A stretch of DNA of 64,000 nucleotides from Xylophilus ampelinus (GCF_901875635.1 NZ_CABFMN010000073.1:62001-126000), one strand, 5' to 3'; counted from the stretch's first letter, positions 29,801 through 38,539 are shown. Made by a program: numbers and translations. Notes: generated by a model not told the origin, from the letters alone.

Positions 29801-30409
29801 CTGGAGATCCGCGGTGCCGGCGAGGTGCTGGGCGAAAACCAGAGCGGCAACATGATGGAGATCGGCTTCCAGCTCTACAACGAGATGCTGTCGGAAGCCG
29901 TCGCCTCGCTCAAGGCCGGCAAGGAGCCCGACCTGCTCTCGCCGCTGTCGGTGACCACCGAAATCAACCTGCACGCCCCCGCCCTGCTGCCGGACGACTA
30001 CTGCGGCGACGTGCACCTGCGCCTGTCCTTCTACAAGAAGCTGGCCACGGCCAAGACCTCCGACCAGATCGACACGCTGCTCGAGGAACTGGTGGACCGC
30101 TTCGGCAAGCTGCCGCCGCAGGCGCAGACGCTCATCGACGTGCACCGCCTGCGCGTGCTGGCGCGGCCCTACGGCGTGGCCAAGGTCGATGCGGCGCCGG
30201 GCATCATCAACATCAGCTTCCGGCCGAACCCGCCCGTGGATCCGATGGCCATCATCCAGCTCATCCAGAAGAACAAGCACATCAAGCTTGCGGGCAACGA
30301 GAAGCTGCGCATCGAGCGTGAACTGAAGGAGCCGCGCGACCGGGCCCAGCTGGTGCGCGACGTGCTGCGCAGCCTGGGCCAGCCGGTGCTTGAGGCGGCA
30401 GCCCCATGA
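26825..30409 (+). CDS. mfd: Transcription-repair coupling factor Mfd
   Basis: Translocase that removes stalled RNA polymerase and recruits UvrA. 1194 aa from ATG 26825, about 45 longer than E. coli Mfd. The UvrB-homology and RNAP-interaction (VGDPVVHSAHGIGRYRGL) regions are followed by helicase motifs: CGDVGFGKTEVALRAAF (Walker A), IIDEEHRFGVRHKE (DEEH), TATPIPRTLGMAL, and QLRGRVGRSHHQAYAYL, then the C-terminal TRCF domain. Residues about 346-380 (rich in Pro, Gly and Glu) are encoded by an in-frame insertion of a palindromic repeat (27859-27964) and account for much of the extra length. They fall between N-terminal domains, likely in a surface linker. Confidence 0.97.
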   Translation: MDLPTLPSGKRFTLPRPPASSDALLLARLAEREKAAGRVTAVFAADATDTQRLVDELAFFAPELRTAVFPDWETLPYDAFSPHQDLISERLATLWRILQRDRTEGVDVVLVPATTALYRVAPPSFMAGYTFQFKTGQKLDEAKFKAQLTLAGYSHVTQVVSPGEYAVRGGLIDLFPMGSPQPFRVDLFDDEIDTIRTFDPDSQRSLYPVPEVRLLPGREFPMDDEARARFRSRWRELLEGDPTKSRIYKDMGNGVATAGIEYYLPLFFDETATVFDYLGVDATLVLHGDLEGAFQHFWQDTRERFRLVQGDPERPALPPDALFLSAEQFYGKTKAHPQLAIRNAAGPHPRSLPEGEGAKPGTEPVSPPLPLAGEGRGEGASAYAEFDTLPPLAVVRGAEDPLTRLKDHIRNTQHRVLVLAESEGRRESLLDFLRASGVNPPAFDSLAEFEGAADEKIGIATAALAAGFVWLEAGIDFVTETELFATQPTTRRRGKRQEQTSDVDALIKDLSELNVGDPVVHSAHGIGRYRGLINMDLGSKNADGTPALQEMLHLEYADKATLYVPVSQLHLISRYTGVSADEAPLHKLGSGQWEKAKRKAAEQVRDAAAELLNIYARRAAREGHAFRFSAGDYEVFANDFGFEETADQKAAIHAVIQDMVSPRPMDRLVCGDVGFGKTEVALRAAFVAVTGGKQVAFLAPTTLLAEQHYQTLVDRFSKWPVKVAEMSRFRSAKEITAAGKGLADGSVDIVVGTHKLLSESVKFKNLGLLIIDEEHRFGVRHKEAMKALRAEVDVLTLTATPIPRTLGMALEGLRDLSVIATAPQRRLAIKTFVRNEGTGVIREAVLRELKRGGQVYFLHNEVETIENRRQKLQEILPEARIAVAHGQMPERELERVMRDFVAQRFNLLLCSTIIETGIDVPSANTIVISRADKFGLAQLHQLRGRVGRSHHQAYAYLMVPDIEGLTKQASQRLDAIQQMEELGSGFYLAMHDLEIRGAGEVLGENQSGNMMEIGFQLYNEMLSEAVASLKAGKEPDLLSPLSVTTEINLHAPALLPDDYCGDVHLRLSFYKKLATAKTSDQIDTLLEELVDRFGKLPPQAQTLIDVHRLRVLARPYGVAKVDAAPGIINISFRPNPPVDPMAIIQLIQKNKHIKLAGNEKLRIERELKEPRDRAQLVRDVLRSLGQPVLEAAAP
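27859..27964. repeat. CCCTCACCCC-type inverted-repeat element inserted in mfd
   Basis: The ends are inverted CCCTCACCCC / GGGGTGAGGG. Two internal palindromes (CTCTCCC..GGGAGAG and CCCTCTCCCGC..GCGGGAGAGGG) fill about 105 bp. It is translated without stop codons as part of Mfd. Similar CCCTCACCCC/GGGAGAGGG repeats are, from general knowledge, common in proteobacterial genomes. Confidence 0.85.
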
Positions 30410-30439
30410 CCCGGACTTGAGTCGGGGCTGCCCGCCGGA

Positions 30440-31327
30440 CTACCGGCAATGCCGGTGAAAGAGCGTGGCGAGCTTGGCGGCCGCGTGCGACATGGGCGCC
30501 CCCCTGAGCTTCAGGATGCCCAGGGTCATGTCGGGCAGGTCCATCTGCAGGGGGATGCGCACGATCTGTCGCCCGTAGGGCTCGGTGTGCAGGAAGTGCT
30601 CGGGCAGCACCAGCAGCATGTCGGTGGTGGTCAATAACCCCCAACTGACCCCGAAGGTGTTGGCCTCCATAGTGCGCCGCGGCACCTGGAGCCCCTGCTT
30701 TTCCAGGTGGTTGAACAGCACCGTGTGCACGCTGTCGGGCGCACGATGCACCAGCCATTCGGCCCCCTCGACCTCGGCCCAGTCCCTGGCACCCGCCAGC
30801 GGGTTGCCAGCCCGCCCCGCCACCATCATGGGCATGCGTGCGATCGGCTCGAACTCGAAGTCCGGATCGAGCGTGCCCTGCGTGACGCCCACCACTGCGA
30901 AGTGCGCAAAGCCCTCGCGCAGCTGCGACTTGGCCCAGGGCATGAGGCCCTCGTACAACTTGATTTCGGCATGGGGCAGGTCGCGCCTGAATGCCTTGAG
31001 CACCTGCGGCAGTGCGCCCATGAACACGACGGGCGTCACCGCGACCGACACCGACGCCTGCTTGCCGCCCAGCAGCTGCTGGATCTCCTCGCGCGCCAGG
31101 GCCAGCTGCATCTGGGCCAGCCGGGCCCGCATGCTGAGTTCCTGGCCGAACTCGGTGAGCTGCACGCCACGGAAACTGCGGTGGATCAAGGGCGCGCCCA
31201 CCTCCTGCTCTAGGTCCCGGATGGCCTTGGTCACGGCCGGCTGGCTCAGGCCCAGGGCTCTGGCGGCCGCACGGATGCTGCCCGACTCCACCATCTGCAG
31301 CAGCGCCTTGAGCTGGTAGTCCTTCAT
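30440..31327 (-). CDS. LysR-family transcriptional regulator
   Basis: 295 aa. The N-terminal winged HTH (residues 1-60) is ALLQMVESGSIRAAARALGLSQPAVTKAIRDLEQEVG, followed by a PBP2-type effector domain (residues about 90-290). It is divergent from the amidase at 31454 with a 126-bp shared region, so it very probably controls the amidase-Bug transcription unit. The effector is unknown but could be the amide substrate or product. It is convergent with mfd with 30 nt between stops. Confidence 0.9.
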   Translation of the reverse strand: MKDYQLKALLQMVESGSIRAAARALGLSQPAVTKAIRDLEQEVGAPLIHRSFRGVQLTEFGQELSMRARLAQMQLALAREEIQQLLGGKQASVSVAVTPVVFMGALPQVLKAFRRDLPHAEIKLYEGLMPWAKSQLREGFAHFAVVGVTQGTLDPDFEFEPIARMPMMVAGRAGNPLAGARDWAEVEGAEWLVHRAPDSVHTVLFNHLEKQGLQVPRRTMEANTFGVSWGLLTTTDMLLVLPEHFLHTEPYGRQIVRIPLQMDLPDMTLGILKLRGAPMSHAAAKLATLFHRHCR

Positions 31328-31453
31328 GAAGGTGAAAACCTCCAGTTATCACCAAGTCCAAAAAGACATCTTATGCGAGCACCGGCCGATTCCTAAGCTG
31401 TGCCAAGCCGCTGCAGATCCCCGGGCGGCGCACCTTCCAGGACTCCCGAGCCG

Positions 31454-32866
31454 ATGCCAACAACCCCTTCCGAACCCTGGCGAATGAGCGCCGCCGAGAT
31501 GGCCGCCGCCATCTGGCACAAGGACGTCTCCTGCCGCGAGCTCACGGCCAGCGTGCTCGCGCGCATCCACGACGCCAATCCGCTCTACAACGCCCTGACC
31601 GACGTGCTGGCCGAAGAGGCGCTGGCCGCCGCTGAAGAGGCAGACCGGCAGCTTGCGAACGGGCAGGCCACGGGTGTCCTGCATGGCGTGCCGGTGACGA
31701 CCAAGATCAACGTCGACCAGGCGGGCCTCGCCACCACGAACGGCTCGCTGAAGCTGCGCGACCTCATTGCCCGCGAGGACGCCCCCGTGGTCGCCAACCT
31801 CCGGCAGGCCGGCGCCATCCTGGTCGGCCGAAGCAACACGGCCACCTACTCGGTCCGCTGGTTCACGGACAACGCGGTGCACGGCCGCACCGTCAATCCC
31901 TGGGCGGCGGACATCACGCCAGGCGGGTCCAGCGGCGGCGCAGCCGTGGCCGTGGCCAGCGGCATGGGCGCCATCGCCCACGGCAACGACATGGGCGGCT
32001 CCATCCGCTACCCCGCCTATTGCTGCGGCGTCGCCGGCCTGCGCCCCACCATCGGCCGCATTCCGGCCTTCAACCCGAGTGCCACGGCAGAGCGCGGCAT
32101 CTCGTCGCAACAGATGTCCACCCAGGGTCCGCTGGCACGCCGTGTGGCCGACCTGCGCCTGGCCATGCAGGCCATGTGCCGCTACGACCCGCGCGACGCC
32201 AATGCGCTGGACCTGCCGTGGGCACCCGTCCCTTCGCCGCGCGGCCTGCGCGTCGCACTTTGCCGCAGCCACCCGGGACTGGACTTCCACCCCGCTGTGG
32301 TCGCTGCGCTGGACGCCGCCGCGGGCTGGCTGGCAAGGGCGGGCTACGTCGTCGAGGAAGTCGCACCCCCTTTGCTCACCCAGGCCGCCGAACTCTGGCG
32401 CGTGCTGACCGTCGAGGACGGCCGTCGCAGCGTCAGCGCCGCCATCGCGGACCATGGCGACGGCGCCATGCGGATCAGCCAGGGCCACATGGAGCACGGC
32501 GTCGCCGTCGGTGACCGGGACGCCTACCTGGACGCCCTGGCCCTGCGCTTCACCCTGGCACGCCAGTGGTCGCAGTTCCTTCACCGCCATCCGCTGCTGC
32601 TGCTGCCCACCTCCTGCCAGCCCCCCAGCGAACAGGACGCCGATGCTGGCGACCACACCCGGTTCCAGGCGCTCCTGAACGCACAGAGTCCCCTGCTGGC
32701 CACCGCCTGCCTGGGCCTGCCCGGGATTTCCGTGCCGACCGGCATGCACGGTGCCCACCCCATGGGCGTGCAACTGGTCAGCGCCCGATTTCGCGAAGAC
32801 CTGCTGCTGGACGCGGCGCAGGCCATCGAGTCGGCGGCCGCTTTCGTCGGCTTCCTGAATCGCTGA
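31454..32866 (+). CDS. Amidase (amidase signature family), catabolic
   Basis: 470 aa from ATG 31454; an in-frame GTG at 31400 would add 18 atypical residues. The Ser-cisSer-Lys triad is visible: Lys84 (VTTKINVDQAG), Ser159/160 in TPGGSSGG and Ser183 in HGNDMGGSIRYPA. It differs clearly from the amidase at 7.1 kb. It is flanked by a divergent LysR gene and a downstream exported solute-binding protein, so it likely hydrolyses an imported amide or indole-acetamide-like compound. The substrate is not determinable here. Confidence 0.88.
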   Translation: MPTTPSEPWRMSAAEMAAAIWHKDVSCRELTASVLARIHDANPLYNALTDVLAEEALAAAEEADRQLANGQATGVLHGVPVTTKINVDQAGLATTNGSLKLRDLIAREDAPVVANLRQAGAILVGRSNTATYSVRWFTDNAVHGRTVNPWAADITPGGSSGGAAVAVASGMGAIAHGNDMGGSIRYPAYCCGVAGLRPTIGRIPAFNPSATAERGISSQQMSTQGPLARRVADLRLAMQAMCRYDPRDANALDLPWAPVPSPRGLRVALCRSHPGLDFHPAVVAALDAAAGWLARAGYVVEEVAPPLLTQAAELWRVLTVEDGRRSVSAAIADHGDGAMRISQGHMEHGVAVGDRDAYLDALALRFTLARQWSQFLHRHPLLLLPTSCQPPSEQDADAGDHTRFQALLNAQSPLLATACLGLPGISVPTGMHGAHPMGVQLVSARFREDLLLDAAQAIESAAAFVGFLNR

Positions 32867-32922
32867 TTTCCCCTCCCACCGTTGCCCTCGCCTCGTTCCA
32901 TCTTCATCTTTCGGAGTTCCTC

Positions 32923-33939
32923 ATGCCCGCACCCCATGTCCCGCTCCTTCCGGCCGCAGGCCTGCGCCGCCGTCGAATCACCGTCCTCGGCGGCGCGCTG
33001 ATGGCCACGGGCCTGCTTTCCCGCACGGCGCTCGCGCAATCGAGGGACTACGCCACGATGCTGCTGCCCTTCCCCGCGGGCGGGGCGGGCGACTTCCTGG
33101 CGCGACTGCTGGCCGAAAAACTGCCCGCGGCGCTGGGCCGCAACGTCGTGGTCGACAACCGGCCCGGGGGTGCCACGCGCATTGCGGGGGAAGCGCTGAA
33201 GAACGGCCCCAGCGACGGCAGCATGGTGCTCGTCTCGCCCGTGGATCCGATGTTCATCGTGCCCGCCATCTACTCGGTGGGCACCCGCTACAACCCGATG
33301 AGGGACTTCAAGCCGATCAGCGATGTCGCCGCGCTGCAGTTCGGCATCGCCGTGCCAGCCGACTCTGCGCATCGAACGCTCGCCCAGTACATCCAGGCGG
33401 CGCGTGCACAACCCTCACAGGCCAATGTCGGCATCTCCGTCACGGGCTCGCTGCTGCACTTCCTGGCCATGGAATTCGTGAAGCAGACGGCGACGAACGG
33501 CGTGCTCGTGCCCTATCGCGGCGGGGCGCCCATGGTCACCGACCTGATCGGCGGGCAGGTCCCGGCCGCCATGGATGCCACCACCACCTTCACCGAATAC
33601 CACCGCGCGGGCAAGATCCGCGTGCTCGCGGTCTCCGGCGCGCGACGGGCCGACAGCCTCCCCGATATCCCCACTTTCACCGAATCGGGCTTTCCCCATC
33701 TGACCGCCAGTTCCCGCTACGCCGTCTATGCGCGTGCTGACATGCCCGCGGACAAGCTCATGGCGTGGAACAAGGCGCTGCGTCAGGTCCTGGCCGACCC
33801 CGACCTGCAAGCCAGGCTTCAGAAGACGGGCTACGACACCGTGCCGGGCTCCAGTCCCGACGCGGTCTCGGCCGCCGTCGACGAGATGGCCCAGCGCTGG
33901 CTGCCGGTCATCCTGAAATCCGGATTCAAGGCCGATTGA
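32923..33939 (+). CDS. Bug/TctC-family tripartite tricarboxylate transporter substrate-binding protein
   Basis: Periplasmic solute-binding protein, 338 aa from ATG 32923 with CGGAG ten nt upstream. The N-terminus has a twin-arginine-like leader (RRRRITVLGGALMATGLL, then ALAQ cleavage). The Bug fold follows: LLPFPAGGAGDFLARLLAEKL, NRPGGATRIAGEAL, and AMDATTTFTEYHRAGKIRVLAVS. No TctA/TctB membrane genes are adjacent, as is common for Bug proteins in this group. It lies 56 nt after the amidase, probably in one transcript with it under LysR control. Confidence 0.9.
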   Translation: MPAPHVPLLPAAGLRRRRITVLGGALMATGLLSRTALAQSRDYATMLLPFPAGGAGDFLARLLAEKLPAALGRNVVVDNRPGGATRIAGEALKNGPSDGSMVLVSPVDPMFIVPAIYSVGTRYNPMRDFKPISDVAALQFGIAVPADSAHRTLAQYIQAARAQPSQANVGISVTGSLLHFLAMEFVKQTATNGVLVPYRGGAPMVTDLIGGQVPAAMDATTTFTEYHRAGKIRVLAVSGARRADSLPDIPTFTESGFPHLTASSRYAVYARADMPADKLMAWNKALRQVLADPDLQARLQKTGYDTVPGSSPDAVSAAVDEMAQRWLPVILKSGFKAD

Positions 33940-34113
33940 TCGGGCTCGCCGCCACGCCGGGCATCGCAGGTGCCTGGCGCCCGAACCGCCCCGCATCGAG
34001 TGCCGGAACGTGCCGGCACCTGCTTCCGGCGCCAGGTGCGACGAAATCGGGGCATCGATAATGCAGGGCCCGCCGCATCTCACCGGCAGGCCCGTCACGA
34101 AGCAGAACCGTCC

Positions 34114-34830
34114 ATGAGCGCCGCTACCGAACTTTCCCCGGGACTGATGGTCCGCAACATCCCCCCGGCCCTGCGGCTCGGCGACTTCAGGCTCATCGCC
34201 TTCGACATGGACTCGACGCTGATCAACATCGAGTGCATCGACGAGATCGCCGACGCCGTGGGCAAGAAGGCCGAGGTCGCGGCCATCACTGAAGCCACGA
34301 TGCGCGGCGAGATCAAGGACTTCAAGGAAAGCCTGCGCCGGCGCGTCGCGCTGCTCGAGGGCGTGCCGGTGACGGCGCTGCAGCAGGTCTACGACGAGCG
34401 CCTGCGCCTGAACCCCGGCGCCGACACGCTGGTGGCGGCCTGCAAGGCCGCGGGCCTGAAGGTGCTGCTGGTGTCGGGCGGTTTCACCTTCTTCGCCGAT
34501 CGCGTGAAGGCGCTCCTCTCCATCGACTTCGCGCGCTCCAACCTGCTCGAGGAGGCGAATGGCCAGCTCACCGGCCGGGTGGTCACGCAGTCGTGGGGCG
34601 ACATCTGCGACGGCGCCGAAAAGCGCCGCACGATGCTGGAGGTCGCCTCGCTGATCGGCGCCTCGCCGGCGCAGTGCATTGCGGTGGGCGACGGCGCGAA
34701 CGACCTGCCGATGATGGGTGAAGCAGGCCTCTCGGTGGCATACCACGCGAAGCCCAAGGTGCGCGAGCAGGCGATGGTGGCGATCGACGGAGGCGGGCTG
34801 GATCGCTTGCTGGACGTGGTTCGGGCCTGA
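34114..34830 (+). CDS. serB: Phosphoserine phosphatase
   Basis: HAD-superfamily enzyme completing serine synthesis. 238 aa from ATG 34114 (the frame is open upstream without homology). Catalytic FDMDSTLINIE has nucleophile Asp31 and acid Asp33, followed by the LVSGGFTFFADRVK motif and VGDGANDLPMMGEAG. The N-terminal ACT domain of the longer SerB type is absent. A dispersed repeat with a terminator-like tail follows at 34847-34909. Confidence 0.94.
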   Translation: MSAATELSPGLMVRNIPPALRLGDFRLIAFDMDSTLINIECIDEIADAVGKKAEVAAITEATMRGEIKDFKESLRRRVALLEGVPVTALQQVYDERLRLNPGADTLVAACKAAGLKVLLVSGGFTFFADRVKALLSIDFARSNLLEEANGQLTGRVVTQSWGDICDGAEKRRTMLEVASLIGASPAQCIAVGDGANDLPMMGEAGLSVAYHAKPKVREQAMVAIDGGGLDRLLDVVRA

Positions 34831-34846
34831 TCCCAGGCCCCGTTTT

Positions 34847-34909
34847 GCTATCTTTTTCGTAGCTTCCCGCGCAGGCGGGACGGGCGCTACGGCCCGATTT
34901 TCTTCGAGA
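34847..34909 (+). repeat. Dispersed palindromic repeat, copy G, after serB
   Basis: GCTATCTTTTTCGTAGC, then CCCGCGCAGGCGGGACGGGC, a CGGGC-GCTACG-GCCCG hairpin, and ATTTTCTTCG. It lies 17 nt after the serB stop and probably terminates serB. Confidence 0.88.
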
Positions 34910-34927
34910 CTTCAGGTCCGTACCGAC

Positions 34928-34952
34928 CGTTCGGGCTGAGCCTGTCGAAGCC
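34928..34952. repeat. Short dispersed repeat CGTTCGGGCTGAGCC/TGTCGAAGCC type
   Basis: A 25-bp sequence of a kind seen, from general knowledge, repeatedly between genes in many proteobacteria. It lies directly after the serB-linked palindromic repeat. The rest of the gap to 35020 has no gene. Confidence 0.5.
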
Positions 34953-35020
34953 TCTCGCGGCGCTTCGGCGGACTCGGCGTGAAGGGCTGGAGGAAGTCGG
35001 AACGAGAAGCCCGTCCGGTA

Positions 35021-35353
35021 TCAAAGCTCGTCTTCGGGCTCGGGGCTCTCCCCCTCTCTGGCGGTCGGCGCGCCCGCATGCCGTGCCGCCGGCCGCGCCG
35101 TGAACTCCACGTAGATCTGCGGCTGCTGCGTGCGCGCCGCCTCGTCGATGAGCGCATTGAGCGAAGCCAGGTTCACGGCCTGCGCCTCCTCGGCGTTGGG
35201 GCCGAATCGGCAGTCGAACTCCCAGTGGTGCGCGCCCTCGGGCAGCGGATGGCGGCGGTCGCGCTTGAGCGCCTTGCGGATGTCGTGGCGGATCGCGTCG
35301 AGCACACGGTCCGGATGCCGGCCCTCGATCTGCAGCGGAAAGGTTTTTCTCAT
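35021..35353 (-). CDS. Hypothetical protein, resembles DUF6172 family
   Basis: 110 aa beginning MRKTFPLQIEGRHPDRVLDA, then IRHDIRKALKRDRRHPLPEG and WEFDCRFGPNAEEAQAV, which I associate with an uncharacterised conserved family (DUF6172, from memory). The C-terminus is acidic and low complexity. No function can be given. It is divergent from the small gene at 35445. Confidence 0.7.
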   Translation of the reverse strand: MRKTFPLQIEGRHPDRVLDAIRHDIRKALKRDRRHPLPEGAHHWEFDCRFGPNAEEAQAVNLASLNALIDEAARTQQPQIYVEFTARPAARHAGAPTAREGESPEPEDEL

Positions 35354-35444
35354 GCGCGATCGTATCGCGCTGCCCCCTCACGCGGCGCGAAGGCGCTGAC
35401 CTGCGTACAGTCGACCCCTCGACGACACCGCAGGAGATCAGGAC

Positions 35445-35672
35445 ATGGCGCGCGCAAACGACTGGGCAAGCAAGGTGATGGCGCTGGTCCATGGCGGCAA
35501 CACCGCTGCGGCCATCGCGCAGATCAAGGTCGCGCCGAGCGTGAAGGACCTGCAGGCGCTCGCAACGATCATGAAGCTGTCGCGCCTGACCGGCAAATAC
35601 CGCCACCTCGATGCGGCGATCGAAGAGAACCTCGCCCTGCTTTCCGCGCCGAGGCTGCATCGTTCGCCTTGA
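35445..35672 (+). CDS. Small hypothetical protein
   Basis: 75 aa, unrecognised, soluble and helical (MARANDWASKVMALVHGGNT..., two predicted helices). It has a good ribosome site (CAGGAGATCAGGAC just before ATG 35445), which supports it being real. It ends 33 nt before the MFS transporter and may share its transcript. Confidence 0.6.
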   Translation: MARANDWASKVMALVHGGNTAAAIAQIKVAPSVKDLQALATIMKLSRLTGKYRHLDAAIEENLALLSAPRLHRSP

Positions 35673-35705
35673 TGCGGGCATCCACTGCCTGGAACTGCAC
35701 AACCC

Positions 35706-37268
35706 GTGGACGTGACTTCGCCCGAGCCAGCGACGTCGCAGCCTGCGCGTGTCCAGCGCGCCGTGCTGATCGTGGCCATCCTCGGCTCGAGCATGGCGTT
35801 CATCGACGGCACGGTGGTCAACGTCGCGCTGCCGGCCATTCAGCGTGACCTCCAGGCCACCGCTTTCCAGGCCCAATGGGTGGTGGAGTCCTATGCACTC
35901 TTTCTGGCGGCGCTCCTGCTCGCCGGCGGCGCACTGGGCGATCGGCTCGGGCGACGTCGCGTCTTTGCGATCGGCGTGGCGATCTTTGCCCTGGCCTCCG
36001 TCGCCTGCGGCCTGGCCGGCAGCATTCAGCAATTGATCACCGCGCGTGCCGTTCAAGGCGTCGGTGCGGCCCTGCTGGTGCCGGGCAGCCTCGCGCTGAT
36101 CAGCGCGACCTTCGGCGAGCACGAGCGGGGCCAGGCCATCGGCACCTGGTCCGGATTCAGCGGGATCACTGCGGCGATCGGGCCGGTGCTGGGCGGCTAC
36201 CTGGTCGACCACTGGAGCTGGCATTGGGCGTTCCTGCTGAATGTCCCGCTGGCTGCCGCCGTGCTGTGGCTGGTGTGGCGCCACGTTCCGGAAAGCCGTG
36301 ACCCGTCGGCGCGTGGTGCCCCGCTGGACGGATGGGGCGCCGTCTGGGCCACCGCCGCGCTGGGCGGCATCGTCTACGCCTTCGTCGAAGCGCCGACGCA
36401 GGGCTGGCGGGCGGCGCCGGTGCTGGGCAGCCTGCTCGGTGGCCTCGTGGCCTGTGCCGCGTTCGTGTTCACCGAGGCGCGCGTGAAAGCGCCGATGATG
36501 CCGCTTCACCTGTTCCGCAACCGGAACTTCACGGGTGCGAACCTCGTCACGCTGCTTCTCTACAGCGCGCTCGGGGGCAGCCTGTATTTCTTCCCGCTCG
36601 CGCTGATCCAGGTCCAGGGCTACTCCGCCACGGCGGCGGGTGCGGCTCTGCTGCCTTTCGTGCTGATCCTGTTTGCTTTCTCCCGTCCCGCTGGCAGGCT
36701 CGTCGACCGTTTCGGTCCGCGCGGGCCGCTCGTCGTCGGCCCGCTGGTGGCGGCCGCCGCCTTCGTGCTCTTCGCGCTTCCCGGCGTCGGCGGCGCCTAT
36801 TGGCGCACCTACCTGCCCGCCGTGGTGCTGCTCGGGATCGGGATGACGATCACGATCGCGCCGCTCACGACGACCGTCATGAACGCCGTCGACGTGGAGC
36901 ACTCGGGCACGGCCTCGGGCGTCAACAACGCGGTATCGCGGGTGGCAGGGGTTCTGGCGATCGCGGTCCTCGGCCTGCTGATGGCCTGGGCTTTCGGTCG
37001 GCATCTGCGCGACGCGCTGGATGCGCTCACCCTGCCCGTCACACTGAAAGACGCGGTGCTGTCGCAGGAGAGCCGGCTGGCCGGCGCAGCGATTCCCGCC
37101 GGACTGGATGCGGCCCTCGCCGAGCGGCTGCATCGCGCGATCGGCGAGGCCTACATCGCCGGCTTCCGCTGGGTGATGGGTGCGGCCGCGGCGCTCGCCG
37201 TCCTGGGCGCGGCCTGCGCCTGGGTATGGATCGACGGTACGCGGCCTTCCTCACAACGTCGACCTTAG
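35706..37268 (+). CDS. MFS transporter, DHA2 (14-TM) drug:H+ antiporter type
   Basis: Inner-membrane exporter, 520 aa from GTG 35706. It has about 14 hydrophobic segments, motif A LGDRLGRRRVFAIG after TM2, the FIDGTVVNVALPAI motif in TM1 (the DHA2 motif D1), and GPVLGGYLVDHWSWHWAFLLNVP motif C in TM5. EmrB/QacA-like proteins of this type export amphipathic compounds. No membrane-fusion partner or regulator is adjacent. Confidence 0.9.
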   Translation: MDVTSPEPATSQPARVQRAVLIVAILGSSMAFIDGTVVNVALPAIQRDLQATAFQAQWVVESYALFLAALLLAGGALGDRLGRRRVFAIGVAIFALASVACGLAGSIQQLITARAVQGVGAALLVPGSLALISATFGEHERGQAIGTWSGFSGITAAIGPVLGGYLVDHWSWHWAFLLNVPLAAAVLWLVWRHVPESRDPSARGAPLDGWGAVWATAALGGIVYAFVEAPTQGWRAAPVLGSLLGGLVACAAFVFTEARVKAPMMPLHLFRNRNFTGANLVTLLLYSALGGSLYFFPLALIQVQGYSATAAGAALLPFVLILFAFSRPAGRLVDRFGPRGPLVVGPLVAAAAFVLFALPGVGGAYWRTYLPAVVLLGIGMTITIAPLTTTVMNAVDVEHSGTASGVNNAVSRVAGVLAIAVLGLLMAWAFGRHLRDALDALTLPVTLKDAVLSQESRLAGAAIPAGLDAALAERLHRAIGEAYIAGFRWVMGAAAALAVLGAACAWVWIDGTRPSSQRRP

Positions 37269-37351
37269 GCCGAGCGGCATCGCCCTGCATTGCGCTGGCA
37301 CCGTCACATGCCTTGCGCGCTTGCCGGACGCCGCGGCTCGACCCGCTCAGG

Positions 37352-38539
37352 TCAGAGCGCCTGGCCCAGCCGCGCGATGCCCTCGCGAATCTTGTCGACG
37401 TTGGCCGTCGCGAAGCTCAGGCGCAGCGTCGCCAGGTCGGGCTTCTCGGCGAAGAACGGCGCGCCGGGCACGAAGGCGACGCCCTTCTCGATCGCCTTCT
37501 TGGCAAAAACGTTGGCGTCCGTCTCCTTGCCGCCCGCACCCGTGAGCGCGGCCCAGAAGAACAGCCCGCCATGGGGCTGCGTGAAGGCGATCGCGTCGCC
37601 CAGTTCGCGCTGAAGCGCCTCGCCCATCGCCTGTGCGCGGCCCGCGTACACCTCGCGCACATGCGCCAGGGTGGCCGGCATGCGGCCGCTCTTGAGGTAC
37701 TGCGCCGCCGTGGCCTGCGCGAAGGTGCTGGTGTGCGCATCGCTGAACTGCTTGCACATGGTGGCCTTGGCCAGCAGTTCGGCCGGCGCGATCATCCAGC
37801 CGATGCGCAGGCCCGGGCTGAGCACCTTGCTGAGCGAACCGCAATGCACCAGCAGCTCGCGGCTGCCGGGCACCTGGTCGCTCAGGGCCATGATGGACGG
37901 GGGCGGCGCCTCACCGAAGTACAGGTCACCGTAGGGGTCGTCCTCGACGATGACGGTGTTGTGCTTGACCGCCATCTCCAGCACCTTCTTGCGGCGCTCC
38001 AGGCTCAGCATCGCGCCGCTCGGGTTGCCGAAGGTGGGGATCAGGTAGACGAACTTGGGCTTGTGCTCGGCGATGAGCTGCTCGAGCCGGTCGGTGTCGA
38101 CGCCGTTCGCATCGACCGGGGCGCTGACGAGCTGCGCGCCGTAGAGGCGGAAGCACTGGATGGTGGCCAGGAAGGTCGGGCCTTCGACGATCACCTTGTC
38201 GCCGGGGGAGATCAGCGTCTTGCCCAGCAGATCGAGCGCCTGCTGGCTACCGGTGGTGACGATCAGACCCGAAGGATCGACCGCCACGCCCTTGGTCTTC
38301 ATGAAGGCCGACAGCTGCTGGCGCAGCGGGTCGTAGCCCTCGGTGGCACCGTACTGGAGCGCACCGCCCGGCTCCTCGGCCAGCGCCTTGTCGGCCGCCT
38401 CCTTCAGGCCCTCCACGTCGAACATTGCACTGTCGGGGAAGCCGCCCGCGAAGCTGATGATGCCGGGCTTGCCCAGCAGCTTGAAGAGTTCGCGGATGGC
38501 GGAGGTTTCGACGTTGTCGAGGCGGGAGGCGAATTGCAT
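37352..38539 (-). CDS. PLP-dependent aminotransferase, class I/II (LysN/2-aminoadipate type)
   Basis: 395 aa from ATG 38539 (44 further upstream codons are open but lie in the hip promoter region). Fold-type I features: TGSQQALDLLGKTL, PTFGNPSGAMLSLERR, EDDPYGDLYFG, and the PLP lysine in CGSLSKVLSPGLRIGWM. This subgroup includes 2-aminoadipate and multisubstrate aminotransferases; the MocR HTH domain is absent. It is divergent from hipB. Confidence 0.88.
   Translation of the reverse strand: MQFASRLDNVETSAIRELFKLLGKPGIISFAGGFPDSAMFDVEGLKEAADKALAEEPGGALQYGATEGYDPLRQQLSAFMKTKGVAVDPSGLIVTTGSQQALDLLGKTLISPGDKVIVEGPTFLATIQCFRLYGAQLVSAPVDANGVDTDRLEQLIAEHKPKFVYLIPTFGNPSGAMLSLERRKKVLEMAVKHNTVIVEDDPYGDLYFGEAPPPSIMALSDQVPGSRELLVHCGSLSKVLSPGLRIGWMIAPAELLAKATMCKQFSDAHTSTFAQATAAQYLKSGRMPATLAHVREVYAGRAQAMGEALQRELGDAIAFTQPHGGLFFWAALTGAGGKETDANVFAKKAIEKGVAFVPGAPFFAEKPDLATLRLSFATANVDKIREGIARLGQAL

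Noticed and set aside
27920..30280. 786-codon minus-strand frame opposite mfd
   Set aside because: Shadow of mfd with His/Asp/Val-biased composition and no motifs.
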